A DNA stretch of 64,000 bases from assembly GCF_009861505.1 (NCBI RefSeq), contig NZ_WTFT01000004.1, forward strand, positions 142,822 through 206,821, read 5' to 3'. The DNA comes from Pseudomonas izuensis (lineage in GTDB: Bacteria; Pseudomonadota; Gammaproteobacteria; Pseudomonadales; Pseudomonadaceae). Under the pieces are notes generated by a model. That model saw only the letters and a list, made by a program, of their open reading frames with translations, searched no databases and was not told the origin of the DNA. The translations under genes and the position numbers were made by a program. This document shows positions 44,585 through 59,801 of the stretch, piece by piece; positions within the stretch are counted from its first letter, which is position 1; each line of letters opens with the position of its first letter.

Positions 44585-46509
44585 GGCGATGTCGGCGCCG
44601 ATTGGCGCAGGTCGAATAGCGGCGCATCGGAAACCGGCTCGAACAACTGACGTGCATCGGCGGGCAATAGCAACGAGTTGTTGCCCTGCGCCCCCGGCTT
44701 GCTCAGGTCACGCAGCGCGTTGTAACGCTGCTGGCTGACATCGACCAGGTCTTCCTTGCTGCGCACGATGGTGGGCCGCAAAAACACCATCAGATTGCTT
44801 TTGGTCTGGGTATCCCGGGTCCAGCGAAACAGGGCGCCAAGGTAAGGAATGTCGCGCAGCAACGGCACCCCGCTTTTCTGCGTGCGCACACTGTCGCGGA
44901 TCAGGCCGCCGATCACGATGATTTCGCCGTCGTCGGCCAGGATGGTGCTTTTGAGCGCCCGCTTGTTGGTGATCAGGTCAGAAGAATCGATGCCCGATAC
45001 CGAGGGCGCGATGTCCGACACTTCCTGCTCGACTTCCAGGCGCAGGCTCGAGCCGTCATTGATGTACGGCTTGATCTTCAGGCTGATGCCCACGTCCTTG
45101 CGCTCGACCGTGGTAAACGGGTTGTCCGCACCACTGCTGTTGGTGGCGTAGGAGCCGGTTTTAAACGGTACGTTCTGGCCAACAATGATTTCCGCTTCCT
45201 GGTTGTCCAGGGTTAAAAGACTCGGCGTAGAGAGCAGGTTGCTGCGGGTATTACTGGCCAGGGCTGAAATCAACGCGCCAAAACGGTCCCTGCCTAACTG
45301 CAGGGTCGCGCCTTCAGGTGCCGATTTTTTCTCGTCGAATTTCAAGCCGCCAACGATTGGAACATCGGTGCCGGGAAAATTGATGAACCCCTTGGCATCG
45401 CCCGTATTGAGACCCCACTGCACGCCCACGGCTTCAGCGATGTCCCCGGAAATTTCGACGATTGCCGCATGGATCAGCACTTGCGCCCGAGGTTGATCCA
45501 GCTGACGCACGATGCTCTCGATGGTCTTGACTTGCGCCGGTTCCGCGATCAACACCAGCGCATTCTGGCTTTCGTCGGCCTTGATCATGAAGGTCGCGCC
45601 GGTGGAGGTATCCTTTGCGCCGCCAATCGCGGTGGGCGCTTTTCTGCCCTGCCCCATAGATTCGAGAATCTCGGCCAATTGTTTGGCATCGCTGTGACGC
45701 AGACGAAGAACCCGGGCATTGTCGGGCGTCGCCGTGGCGCGAATGTCGAGACCGCGGGCAAGTTCGGTCAGGCGTTGGCGGACCGCTGACGGGCCAATGA
45801 GGATCAGACGATTGGTGCGGCTGTCGGCCAGCACCTGTATCGCAGTATCGGCGTTGCGCTTGCCCAGGGAAGCTTCCATCAACGAGACCACGTCGCTGGC
45901 CTGGGCGTGATGCAGTTGGACCACCGCGTGCATGTTGCCCTGCCCGGAGTCCAGTTGCCGAACCACCCGGGCAATGCGTTGTGTATTGGCGGCGGTATCG
46001 GTGACCACCAGTGCATTGGCCGACACCGACGGGCCGACATACCCATTGGCCGATATCAGCGGCCGCACCAACCCGGCAATGTCTGCGGCGCTGCTGGTGT
46101 TCAGCTCGATGACCCGAGTGACAAACTGCGATGCCGTGGCGTTTTTCGCCGTGCCTTGACCGGCACGGGTTTTCGCCTCAGCCACGGGTGTGATCAGGAT
46201 CCGATCGCCCTCGTCGATCACCGTGAAGTTGTGGGCATCGAGCACCGAGTAAAACAATCGGCGCACACCCTCGCGGTCAAGGGCCTGACGGGACATGACG
46301 GTAATGCGCCCGGAAACCCGAGGGTCGAGCACCACGGTGGTCCCGAGAATGGACGAGATTTCTTCGACGATGTCCCGCAGCTCGGCGTTATTCATCGCCA
46401 GCTGCCATTTTTCTTCCTCGGCCCACAGTGCACCGGGCAAGATTGTTACTGACAACAGGGCAAGAAGAAGCATGGAGCGCAAAGCCCGCGCGCCAATGAA
46501 GCTGTTCAT
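44581..46509 (-). CDS. gspD: Type II secretion secretin GspD
   Basis: A 642-residue outer-membrane secretin with signal peptide (MNSFIGARALRSMLLLALL...ALWA), N0-N3 periplasmic domains, and the secretin core with VPFKTGSY and the terminal VPLLRDIPYLGALFR block. A C-terminal S-domain-like tail of about 50 residues follows. ATG 46509 gives a proper signal peptide; longer frames upstream overlap gspC and b561. Forms the exit channel. Confidence 0.95.
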   Translation of the reverse strand: MNSFIGARALRSMLLLALLSVTILPGALWAEEEKWQLAMNNAELRDIVEEISSILGTTVVLDPRVSGRITVMSRQALDREGVRRLFYSVLDAHNFTVIDEGDRILITPVAEAKTRAGQGTAKNATASQFVTRVIELNTSSAADIAGLVRPLISANGYVGPSVSANALVVTDTAANTQRIARVVRQLDSGQGNMHAVVQLHHAQASDVVSLMEASLGKRNADTAIQVLADSRTNRLILIGPSAVRQRLTELARGLDIRATATPDNARVLRLRHSDAKQLAEILESMGQGRKAPTAIGGAKDTSTGATFMIKADESQNALVLIAEPAQVKTIESIVRQLDQPRAQVLIHAAIVEISGDIAEAVGVQWGLNTGDAKGFINFPGTDVPIVGGLKFDEKKSAPEGATLQLGRDRFGALISALASNTRSNLLSTPSLLTLDNQEAEIIVGQNVPFKTGSYATNSSGADNPFTTVERKDVGISLKIKPYINDGSSLRLEVEQEVSDIAPSVSGIDSSDLITNKRALKSTILADDGEIIVIGGLIRDSVRTQKSGVPLLRDIPYLGALFRWTRDTQTKSNLMVFLRPTIVRSKEDLVDVSQQRYNALRDLSKPGAQGNNSLLLPADARQLFEPVSDAPLFDLRQSAPTSP

Positions 46510-46517
46510 GGGGTTGC

Positions 46518-47027
46518 TCACTCTGACGGCCCGGAATGTGGGCGTAGATAACGCGCAGATATAACGCGGGTTTGGGTCTCGGCTTGTGGGTCGAATCGGC
46601 GCAGGAAACCCGCGGTGGACGTCTGTAGCGTCAACACTTCCTCTCGACCCTTGTTCCACAACACCGCCTGATTCGCCTCGACGCGGCGCAGCACGCTGCC
46701 GCCCGGCAGTTGATCGCCGACCTGGTAGATCCGCGAACCTTGCCCATCCGCCAGCAACGCTCGGGACAGACCCGAATCGCGGACAAAACTGGCCTGCAAG
46801 GTGAGCGGTTCCGCACTGGGCAGCAACGGGGTTTCTGCCGACAGGCCGAACACCGTGAGAATCGCTGATGTATCCAGGGGCGCACGAGGGGTTGGCGTCG
46901 CAACCGGTGCCGGGAACGACATGGGTGAGGCAAGGCTTGCGCGAAAGCTCGACTCCTGCCACGTCAAAAAAGCCGCATAACCTACGGACAAACCCAACAC
47001 GCAGAGTGTGCAGAGTCGTCTGTTCAC
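46518..47027 (-). CDS. gspC: Type II secretion protein GspC, short form without PDZ domain
   Basis: A 169-residue protein with a short N-terminal anchor (LCTLCVLGLSVGYAAFL), a Pro-rich linker and one homology-region domain (ILTVFGLSAETPLL...LQASFVRDS...SRIYQVGDQLPGGSVL). It ends about 15 residues after that domain, so the C-terminal PDZ or coiled-coil domain of many GspC proteins is missing. The start is GTG at 47027 in a GTGA overlap with the b561 stop. It links the platform to the secretin. Confidence 0.85.
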   Translation of the reverse strand: MNRRLCTLCVLGLSVGYAAFLTWQESSFRASLASPMSFPAPVATPTPRAPLDTSAILTVFGLSAETPLLPSAEPLTLQASFVRDSGLSRALLADGQGSRIYQVGDQLPGGSVLRRVEANQAVLWNKGREEVLTLQTSTAGFLRRFDPQAETQTRVISARYLRPHSGPSE

Positions 47028-47566
47028 TCGATTTGTTCACTTCGAACACGATCGCAAAGGGACATACGCCGCAGCACGCGATGGCCGCACAGCTCATGGA
47101 CAATCACCGCGCCGACATGCACAGCGATCAGCAACGAAAGGAACAGGCACGACCAGACGTGAATCGTGAAAAATCGCGCAATGAGCGCCGGATCACTCAG
47201 CGGCTGTGCGATCTCGACCACCCCGAACACATCGATCGGGCGATCCATCATCAACACACCGGTCGCCAGCACGACAGTGACCACGAAATAAATAAGCGTA
47301 TGGACGAAAAACACGAGTTTTTTCTCCACCGACAAAATGCTCAAGTCCATGCTCCGGACGTGGGCGACAAAAATACCGAGGCGCCAGACAAAAAACGGGA
47401 TGAACACCGTTGTCAGCGACACATTGATAAAGGCAACCCACTGACTGATCCGCACAGGCACTTCGACCATGGCCACGTAGAACCCTGACGCCAAGGTCCA
47501 GATGATCACAGCCGCCGATAGCCAATGCAGCCATACGCGCTGCCCGGAATAACCCGAAACCGACAT
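47024..47566 (-). CDS. Cytochrome b561 (CybB family)
   Basis: A 180-residue four-helix di-heme cytochrome. Likely heme ligands include the His residues in QRVWLHWLSA, FFVHTLIYF and FTIHVWSCLFLSLLIAVHVG (in parts). It would move electrons from quinol across the inner membrane. Its stop overlaps the gspC start (GTGA), placing it at the head of the secretion operon, an unusual position. The ATG at 47566 has no strong ribosome site; a TTG at 47584 is an alternative. The LPMO gene lies just upstream, separated by a hairpin. Confidence 0.85.
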   Translation of the reverse strand: MSVSGYSGQRVWLHWLSAAVIIWTLASGFYVAMVEVPVRISQWVAFINVSLTTVFIPFFVWRLGIFVAHVRSMDLSILSVEKKLVFFVHTLIYFVVTVVLATGVLMMDRPIDVFGVVEIAQPLSDPALIARFFTIHVWSCLFLSLLIAVHVGAVIVHELCGHRVLRRMSLCDRVRSEQIE

Positions 47567-47590
47567 GTTCAACTCGAACTTCAAACAGGA

Positions 47591-47628
47591 GAAAGCCTTC
47601 AGGCGATCCTTTGCTGATCGCCTGAAGG
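47591..47628 (-). terminator. Hairpin terminator after the LPMO gene
   Basis: A perfect 13-bp stem pairs CCTTCAGGCGATC (47596-47608) with GATCGCCTGAAGG (47616-47628) around a 7-nt loop, 15 bp after the gbpA stop. The downstream minus-strand sequence CTTTCTCC is only moderately T-rich, so termination may be partial. Confidence 0.65.
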
Positions 47629-47642
47629 GTTACGGGAAGGGC

Positions 47643-49109
47643 TTAGATTTTGTCCCAGGCCATGTGCCAATGCGCACCGACGCCAGGTTCAAAACCATTG
47701 GCGGTCGGGGAGTATTGCTTGCAGTAACCGGACGCCTGGAGCGGCTTGCATTCAAAGACTTCGTTGGTCTTTGGTTGCAGCACTTTGGTACCGGCTTTGT
47801 AGTCGCTGAGGCCTTCAGGGAACACGAAGTCGTAGTCGGCACCAGCGCCTTCACCGGTCACGTTGACCGACTTTGTGTCCTGACGGGTGGTGCGGCCATC
47901 CAGGGTTGTGCCAACCAGGGTCAGGGTGTGCTCGCCAGGATTGCTGCGAACATCCATGACCAGGTTTGTAGAACCACTTTCCACCTGGGCCTTGGTGGAA
48001 CCGACCGGCTTGTTGTTCTCGTCGAACAAGGTCGCTTCAACGTTCATTTTGCGGTTGGAGATCATGCCGAAATCGACCTTGACCTGGCCTTTCACCAGCA
48101 CGTATTCGGCTTGCTGGGAGGCTACCGACATGCGCGCTGCGGTGTCTTCCTTCATGTCCAGTTGAACTTCGTAACGGGTCACGCCGCTTTCTTTTTGCGC
48201 ATACAGACTGTTGTTGCCCTTGACCGGCTCAATGTTGCCTTCCGCGTCGCGAACGCCTGCACGGATGAGGGTGTGAGCCTTGTTGATCGCTTCTGCCAGC
48301 TTGAACGACCAGTTGTCTGGCGAGCCTTGTTCGGCAGTATCGATGGAGACTTCAACGCTGTAAGCGCTGCTCTCGCCACTGGCCGAGAACGCACGGGCCT
48401 TGACCTTGTCGCCCACAAGCAACTGGGTCGAAGGCGCGATGCTGCCTACGGAGGACCAGCCGCCCGGCAGTTCCGCTTCGGCAATGATGTTTACATCGGT
48501 TGCGTTGTAAAAGGCCGCATCGGTGTCACCGACGGTCCAGATCGCCAGAATGACATGCTGGCCGGTTTTGTCGGCCGGGAGGGTGCAGTTGTGCTTGGCA
48601 CCGGACTCTGGCTTCTGGTTGCCGCCGTCAATGGTGCAGAACGGCGTGCTTTCGAACGTGGCGCGTTTGAGCGATTCGTTCGGGTTCCAGCCATTACGGC
48701 TGATGAAATATTCGTGTTTTGTCGCTGGGTGTACAGCGGTGTAACGCCATTGGAAATCAATATTGCGATCCTTGATTTCATTCAAATGCCAACGAGTGGC
48801 GGACTGTGCATCCATTGCGGAGAACAGCGAGTGGCCACCACTGGCGATCTTTCCGTCAATCGGCCCTTGCAACGGCGCACCGCCGGAACCGGCCGGGAAG
48901 CCCTTGAAGGTTTCGCCGACACTTTGCGGCTCGTATTGCGCGCCACCGCAGTTGGTATTCAAGCCTTTCTGGCAAAGCAGCGCACGGGAAGGTGGTACTT
49001 CCAGGTAGCCATGCGCCGAGGCGCTTTGTGATGCCAACATTGTCGATAACAGGATCATTGAAGAAGTGCAGACGGCCAGCGCACTTCCCTTGTAAGAATT
49101 ATTTTTCAT
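47643..49109 (-). CDS. gbpA: GbpA-like chitin-active lytic polysaccharide monooxygenase (AA10)
   Basis: A 488-residue secreted protein. A 32-residue signal peptide ends at SASA, leaving His33 (HGYLEVPPSR) as the mature N-terminus; with His127 (TAVHPATKHEY) it should form the copper histidine brace. The AA10 domain (about 33-205) is followed by two GbpA-type middle domains and a C-terminal chitin-binding module (about 435-488, with CKQYSPTANGFEPG and a terminal HWHMAW). It cleaves or binds chitin. Proteins of this type leave the cell through type II secretion, and the gsp operon lies directly downstream. Shine-Dalgarno CTGGAG precedes ATG 49109. Confidence 0.92.
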   Translation of the reverse strand: MKNNSYKGSALAVCTSSMILLSTMLASQSASAHGYLEVPPSRALLCQKGLNTNCGGAQYEPQSVGETFKGFPAGSGGAPLQGPIDGKIASGGHSLFSAMDAQSATRWHLNEIKDRNIDFQWRYTAVHPATKHEYFISRNGWNPNESLKRATFESTPFCTIDGGNQKPESGAKHNCTLPADKTGQHVILAIWTVGDTDAAFYNATDVNIIAEAELPGGWSSVGSIAPSTQLLVGDKVKARAFSASGESSAYSVEVSIDTAEQGSPDNWSFKLAEAINKAHTLIRAGVRDAEGNIEPVKGNNSLYAQKESGVTRYEVQLDMKEDTAARMSVASQQAEYVLVKGQVKVDFGMISNRKMNVEATLFDENNKPVGSTKAQVESGSTNLVMDVRSNPGEHTLTLVGTTLDGRTTRQDTKSVNVTGEGAGADYDFVFPEGLSDYKAGTKVLQPKTNEVFECKPLQASGYCKQYSPTANGFEPGVGAHWHMAWDKI

Positions 49110-49326
49110 CGAACGAACTCCAGACTACTTATCGAATATTCAGTCGCGCATTACTTGCGCCGATGCTTGCGATACTGCCCAGCGCAGGGCTGAGCAAGAG
49201 GTCCGGACATTACGTGGATGAATGAATTTTCTATGTAGGGCAAATCTGTGGTGATAGCAGGAACATTCTCTACAACACCTGGATGTAAGAACTTCCTGAC
49301 GACGCGCGACTACAACCAAACAGAAA

Positions 49327-49366
49327 CCAAAAAAAAGCCTGTCGGGCGCCATGCCCGACAGGCTTT
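49327..49366 (-). terminator. Rho-independent terminator of hemE
   Basis: A 14-bp perfect stem, AAAGCCTGTCGGGC (49334-49347) with GCCCGACAGGCTTT (49353-49366), followed on the minus strand by a T-run. It lies about 20 bp after the hemE stop. Confidence 0.9.
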
Positions 49367-49384
49367 CAAACAACTTGCATGTTT

Positions 49385-50452
49385 TTACTCGTGATACTGC
49401 GCCGACAACTCATGTACGGCCCGCAAGAAGGCGCCTGCATGTTCCGGGTCGACTTCCGGCGTGATGCCGTGCCCCAGGTTGAACACGTGGCCACTGCCCT
49501 TGCCATAACTGGCGAGGATGCGACCGACTTCGGCGCGGATGGCTTCAGGCTTGGCGTAGAGCACGGTCGGATCCATGTTGCCTTGCAGGGCGACTTTGCT
49601 GCCGACGCGTTCACGAGCGTTGCCGATGTCGCAGGTCCAGTCCAGGCCCAGCGCATCCGCACCGGCGTCGGCGATGCTTTCCAGCCACAGGCCGCCGTTC
49701 TTGGTGAACAGGATGACCGGCACCTTGCGACCTTCGTGCTCGCGGATCAGGCCGCTGACGATTTTGCGCATGTAGGCCAGGGAGAATTCCTGATACGCCG
49801 CCGCCGACAGGTTGCCGCCCCAGGTGTCGAAGATCTGCACCGCTTGTGCACCGGCCAGGATCTGGCCGTTGAGGTAGCTGGTGACCGACTGCGCGAGTTT
49901 ATCCAGCAGCAGGTGCATGGCTTGCGGGTTGTCGTAGAGCATGGCTTTGGTCTTGCGGAAGTCTTTCGACGAGCCGCCTTCGACCATGTAGGTGGCCAGG
50001 GTCCACGGGCTGCCGGAGAACCCGATCAGCGGCACGCGACCATTGAGTTCGCGGCGGATGGTGCTGACTGCGTCCATGACGTAGCCCAGGTCTTTCTGCG
50101 GATCGGGAATCGGCAGGGCTTCGATGTCGGCCAGGGTGCTGACGACTTTCTTGAAACGCGGGCCTTCACCGGTTTCGAAGTACAGGCCTTGGCCCATGGC
50201 ATCGGGAATGGTGAGGATGTCGGAAAAGAGGATCGCCGCGTCCAGTTGTGGATAACGGTCGAGGGGTTGCATCGTGACTTCGCAAGCGAACGCCGGGTTC
50301 ATGCACAGGCTCATGAAATCACCGGCCTTGGCACGGCTGGCGCGGTATTCAGGCAGGTAGCGACCGGCCTGACGCATCATCCACACAGGGGTGACGTCTA
50401 CGGGTTGCTTGAGCAGGGCGCGCAGGAAACGGTCGTTCTTCAGGGCAGTCAT
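49385..50452 (-). CDS. hemE: Uroporphyrinogen decarboxylase
   Basis: A 355-residue cytoplasmic TIM-barrel enzyme that decarboxylates uroporphyrinogen III to coproporphyrinogen III in heme synthesis. N-terminal [15 protein letters not shown] and later [16 protein letters not shown] and [11 protein letters not shown] are family signatures. The start at 50452 has good length agreement. It ends at a strong terminator and is separated from gltD by a REP doublet. Confidence 0.97.
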   Translation of the reverse strand: MTALKNDRFLRALLKQPVDVTPVWMMRQAGRYLPEYRASRAKAGDFMSLCMNPAFACEVTMQPLDRYPQLDAAILFSDILTIPDAMGQGLYFETGEGPRFKKVVSTLADIEALPIPDPQKDLGYVMDAVSTIRRELNGRVPLIGFSGSPWTLATYMVEGGSSKDFRKTKAMLYDNPQAMHLLLDKLAQSVTSYLNGQILAGAQAVQIFDTWGGNLSAAAYQEFSLAYMRKIVSGLIREHEGRKVPVILFTKNGGLWLESIADAGADALGLDWTCDIGNARERVGSKVALQGNMDPTVLYAKPEAIRAEVGRILASYGKGSGHVFNLGHGITPEVDPEHAGAFLRAVHELSAQYHE

Positions 50453-50579
50453 GTCGGCATCCGGAAAAAAAGTGCGGGCATTTTCTCAGAGCCGGGCGCA
50501 AAAGGCACGGATACAGCTCAGCCTTTTGTCTATCGGGTCAATTTGTCGCGGGGGGAACACATCACAAATAACCCCAACC

Positions 50580-50687
50580 CTGTAGGAGCAAAGCTTGCTC
50601 GCGATGCAGGCGACTCGGTCAATTTGAACACCGCGCTGAAGCTATCGCGAGCAAGCTTTGCTCCTACAGAACAGGCCTGCTCGCGAT
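50580..50687. repeat. REP doublet plus truncated third unit
   Basis: TGTAGGAGCAAAGCTTGCTCGCGA (from 50580) faces its inverse ending at 50669, and a shortened REP fragment (CAGGCCTGCTCGCGA) follows to 50687. It lies between hemE and gltD. Confidence 0.85.
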
Positions 50688-50693
50688 TTCGGT

Positions 50694-52121
<1,428 letters not shown>

Positions 52122-52144
52122 TCATCAAACTCTTCAGGCGCATA

Positions 52145-56590
<4,446 letters not shown>

Positions 56591-56699
56591 AGACACTTTC
56601 TCACCAGGCTGCCTCTTGTCGAGGCAAATTTCTTTTCAATTCAACCACTTACCATCCGCGCCGAACGTACGCCAGCTTTGCGGGGGCAAAAGGGAGGTC

Positions 56700-56728
56700 A
56701 TTGTACACACCGACACTTGGCCTCACAA
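56700..56728 (-). promoter_or_regulatory. Sigma-70 promoter of gltBD
   Basis: On the minus strand, TTGTGA (56728-56723), a 17-bp spacer and TACAAT (56705-56700). This places the start near 56693, about 100 nt before gltB. Confidence 0.6.
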
Positions 56729-56741
56729 ATTTGACGACGAA

Positions 56742-56762
56742 ATGTCGCAAATCTATGTCGCA
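56742..56762. promoter_or_regulatory. Paired 8-bp direct repeats upstream of the gltB promoter
   Basis: ATGTCGCA occurs at 56742-56749 and 56755-56762, 13 bp apart, 14-34 bp upstream of the -35 element. The spacing and place suit a regulator binding site; no known operator was recognised. Confidence 0.35.
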
Positions 56763-56911
56763 TTTGTGAAAGGTTTAAAGCGATCTGCTGTGCTAGTCAA
56801 AACTTTTTTAATTTTGACCGCAACGACTCAAAGACTACTGTGACGCAGACACCACAAAGCATGCGGCCTTGAGGGCGGCATGCCTTGCAGAAATTTTGAG
56901 GTGCCGGGAGA

Positions 56912-56932
56912 GGCGGCCTGGGTAAGGCCGCC
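56912..56932 (-). terminator. Hairpin after the damX-like gene
   Basis: GGCGGCC and GGCCGCC (56912-56918 and 56926-56932) form a 7-bp G+C stem with a 7-nt loop, 6 bp after the stop. It lacks a strong T-run, so it may be a weak terminator. Confidence 0.45.
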
Positions 56933-56938
56933 GAATCT

Positions 56939-58543
56939 TCAGCGAGCTGTTGCCAGTTCCTGTTGGACGCTGGCGACAGAGCGAGGCCAAGGTTTACCAG
57001 CCTGAACCTTCGCTGGCAAGGCCTTGATGGCGGTAACGGCTGCATCGCGGTTGGCGAAGTTACCGTAGGTGATGACGTAAAGCGGTTTGCCGTTGAGGAC
57101 TTTCTTGAAATAACGGTACTCGCCGCCCTGCTCCTTGACGAAGTTTTGCGCGGTCGCTTCGGAGCTGGTGCCGAGGATTTGCACGACGTAGTTGCCCGGT
57201 GCCTGACCGGCATACCAGGTACCGCCAGCAGCCTTGGCCGCAGGCGCCGGCTTCTCGGCAGGTTTCTCGGCAGGCTTGGCAGCAGCGGCAACGGCCGGTT
57301 TGGCGGGCGCTGGAGCAGGCTTGGCGGCGACTGGTGCTGGAGCCGGTGCCGGCTTGGCGGTAGCGACTTGAGTCGGTGAAGGTACCGGCTTGGCCGCTGG
57401 CGTCGGTGCAGGGCCGGCAGGGACGCCGGCAGGCGGTGCGATCGTGGTCACGGTCGGTGGTGTGGCGCTGGAACCTTCCACCGGCACGCCATCATCGCCT
57501 TCGGTGATGCCACCAGCCGCTTCGGCGAGCGGTTTACGCATGACCGGCTGTGAATTACCGACCAACGGCAGTGGCATCGGCTGAGTGTTACCTGCGAATT
57601 CGACGGCCGGAGCACCGCCGTTCGCCGAACCCTGGCCGAGCGGCAATTGCGCCTGCTCGTTGGCTGGTGCACCTGTGGTCGGTGCTTTGCTGCGACCCGG
57701 CATCAACCAGGCGGCGGCCACCGCGACCACAACGACGGCGGATATCGCCAATACGTGTTTCTTCGGCATATTGAACCCCATACTTGGACGCTTCACCGCT
57801 GAACGGCTGGCAATCATGGCTTCGATCATCGCATCGCGGGCGACCTGATTGATGTTGCCAGGCCAACCGTCGGAGCTTTCGTGAATATCAGAGATCTGAT
57901 CCGCGGTGAAAAGTTCGATACCGCGCCCCGCGCCTTCAAGCCGCTGATCCAGATATTCGCGGGTTTCTTCTTCGGTGTAAGGCTGCAACTCGATGACGTG
58001 GAAGCGCTCTTCCTCAAGCTGCAAAGCCTCAAGCTGGGCAATCAGCGACGTCTCGCCGAACAGGAACACATGCGGGCGACCTTCCGATGCACCGGCGGCC
58101 AGCGTCATCAAGGCTTCGAGCGCAGACTCGTCGAGCTGCTCGGCGTCATCCACCAGCAGATAGACTTCCTGCCCCGTGAGAGCCAGCTGCACCACCTGAT
58201 CCAGAATGGCACCGGTCTCGGCCTGGGCAATGTCCAGCGCCTGGGCGACCTGGCGCAGCAGGCCGGCAGAGTCGCCGGCGCCCCGGGCGGAAACCACCAC
58301 GCTCTGCACTGACTGCTTGTTGGTGCTGGCCACCAAGGCCTGACGCAACAGGGTCTTGCCACTGCCTTGCGGGCCAGTGACCACCAGCAGCAACTGGCTG
58401 TAACGTGCCAGGTGGTGCAACTGCCCCAGCACCGGTTTGCGCTGGGCCGGGAAAAACTTGAAGCCAGGCACCCGTGGAGCAAAAGGGTCGTGACTCAACT
58501 GGAAATGGCCGAGGAAAGCCTCGTCGGCATGCAAACTAGTCAT
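56939..58543 (-). CDS. DamX-like AAA ATPase and SPOR-domain cell division protein
   Basis: A 534-residue inner-membrane protein. The N-terminal ExeA-like AAA domain has Walker A GPQGSGKT (57-64) and VYLLVDDAEQLD as Walker B. A single TM helix (VLAISAVVVVAVAAAWLM, about 265-282) is followed by a long Pro/Ala/Lys-rich periplasmic linker and a C-terminal SPOR domain (NYVVQILGTSSEATAQNFV...YGNFANRDAAVTAI) that binds denuded septal peptidoglycan. It follows aroB by about 10 bp, as is usual in gammaproteobacteria. Confidence 0.88.
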   Translation of the reverse strand: MTSLHADEAFLGHFQLSHDPFAPRVPGFKFFPAQRKPVLGQLHHLARYSQLLLVVTGPQGSGKTLLRQALVASTNKQSVQSVVVSARGAGDSAGLLRQVAQALDIAQAETGAILDQVVQLALTGQEVYLLVDDAEQLDESALEALMTLAAGASEGRPHVFLFGETSLIAQLEALQLEEERFHVIELQPYTEEETREYLDQRLEGAGRGIELFTADQISDIHESSDGWPGNINQVARDAMIEAMIASRSAVKRPSMGFNMPKKHVLAISAVVVVAVAAAWLMPGRSKAPTTGAPANEQAQLPLGQGSANGGAPAVEFAGNTQPMPLPLVGNSQPVMRKPLAEAAGGITEGDDGVPVEGSSATPPTVTTIAPPAGVPAGPAPTPAAKPVPSPTQVATAKPAPAPAPVAAKPAPAPAKPAVAAAAKPAEKPAEKPAPAAKAAGGTWYAGQAPGNYVVQILGTSSEATAQNFVKEQGGEYRYFKKVLNGKPLYVITYGNFANRDAAVTAIKALPAKVQAGKPWPRSVASVQQELATAR

Positions 58544-58553
58544 CGCGTTCTTA

Positions 58554-59654
58554 TTAACCTTTAAGCTGAGCCAGGGCGCGGTAATCCGCTCCCAGCGTGG
58601 CCTGTAGAACCTCTTTCGGATAATCGTCGGTCACCACCGCTTCGCCCATGCGGCGCAGCAGCACCAGGCGCAAACGACCGTCGATCACTTTTTTATCAAT
58701 AGCCATGTGTTCGAGGAAATCGGCTTCGGTCATCTCTTCAGGCGGGATGACCGGCAGGCCGGCGCGCTGGAACAGACGAATGCCGCGGTCGCGGTCCTGT
58801 TCGCTGATCCAGCCCAGGCGTGCGGACATTTCCAATGCCATCACGGTGCCAGCGGCTACCGCTTCGCCATGCAGCCAGACACCGTACCCCATATGGGTTT
58901 CGATGGCGTGGCCAAAGGTGTGGCCCAGGTTGAGCGTGGCTCGCACACCGGTTTCTTTTTCGTCAGCCCCGACCACGGCGGCCTTGGCCGCACAAGAGCG
59001 TTCGATGGCATAGGTCAGGGCTTGCTGATCCAGATTGCGCAGGCGGTCGACGTTGTCTTCGAGCCAGGTCAGGAACGGCTCGTCGCAGATCAGCCCGTAC
59101 TTGATGACTTCGGCCAGACCGGCGGACAGCTCGCGGGCCGGCAGGGTGTTGAGGGAGGCAGTGTCGATCAGCACGACGTTCGGCTGATAGAAGGCGCCGA
59201 CCATGTTCTTGCCCAGCGGGTGGTTGATACCGGTCTTGCCACCCACCGAAGAGTCGACTTGCGACAGCAACGTGGTCGGGACCTGGATGAAATCGACGCC
59301 GCGCTGGTAGCAGGCCGCCGCAAAACCGGCCATATCGCCAATCACACCGCCACCAAGGGCGATCACTGTGGTGCGACGATCATGCCGCGCGGTCAGCAGA
59401 CCATCGAAAATCAGTTGCAGGGTTTCCCAGGTCTTGAAGGCTTCGCCGTCGGGCAGCACCACGGAAATCACCGAAAACTGCGCAAGGCTGCGGGTCAGAC
59501 GTTCGAGATAGAGCGGCGCCACGGTTTCGTTGGAGATGATCGCCACTTGCCGACCGCGAATATGCGGGGCCAGCAGCTCAGGCTGATCCAACAGACCTTC
59601 GCCAATATGAATCGGGTAGCTGCGCTCGCCTAGATCGACCTTGAGTGTCTGCAT
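58554..59654 (-). CDS. aroB: 3-dehydroquinate synthase
   Basis: A 366-residue NAD- and metal-dependent enzyme that closes DAHP to 3-dehydroquinate in the shikimate pathway. Signatures: [41 protein letters not shown] (given in parts) and [20 protein letters not shown]; metal-binding residues include Glu in [11 protein letters not shown] and His in [12 protein letters not shown]. Located 147 bp after aroK, co-oriented. Confidence 0.97.
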   Translation of the reverse strand: MQTLKVDLGERSYPIHIGEGLLDQPELLAPHIRGRQVAIISNETVAPLYLERLTRSLAQFSVISVVLPDGEAFKTWETLQLIFDGLLTARHDRRTTVIALGGGVIGDMAGFAAACYQRGVDFIQVPTTLLSQVDSSVGGKTGINHPLGKNMVGAFYQPNVVLIDTASLNTLPARELSAGLAEVIKYGLICDEPFLTWLEDNVDRLRNLDQQALTYAIERSCAAKAAVVGADEKETGVRATLNLGHTFGHAIETHMGYGVWLHGEAVAAGTVMALEMSARLGWISEQDRDRGIRLFQRAGLPVIPPEEMTEADFLEHMAIDKKVIDGRLRLVLLRRMGEAVVTDDYPKEVLQATLGADYRALAQLKG

Positions 59655-59801
59655 GTGTCCCCACAGTGAAGATGGAATCAGGATTCCTGCCTTGAGTTAA
59701 CGCTCCACGGCTTGTGTCGGTGTGACGCCGCTTGATAGCCGTTCGCCACAACCTTGAGCGGTTGTGGCAGACGCCGAGGATAGCGCATTTCGCGCCGCGC
59801 A

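Larger units (their letters stand above)
56591..56938. other. Intergenic region upstream of gltB
   Basis: These 348 bp hold no gene. They carry the gltB leader (about 105 nt), a strong sigma-70-like promoter on the minus strand, two 8-bp direct repeats upstream of it, and a hairpin just after the damX-like gene stop. Confidence 0.7.

Noticed and set aside
46510..47103. N-terminal extension of gspD
   Set aside because: The frame stays open but overlaps gspC and b561 entirely; ATG 46509 gives a proper signal peptide.
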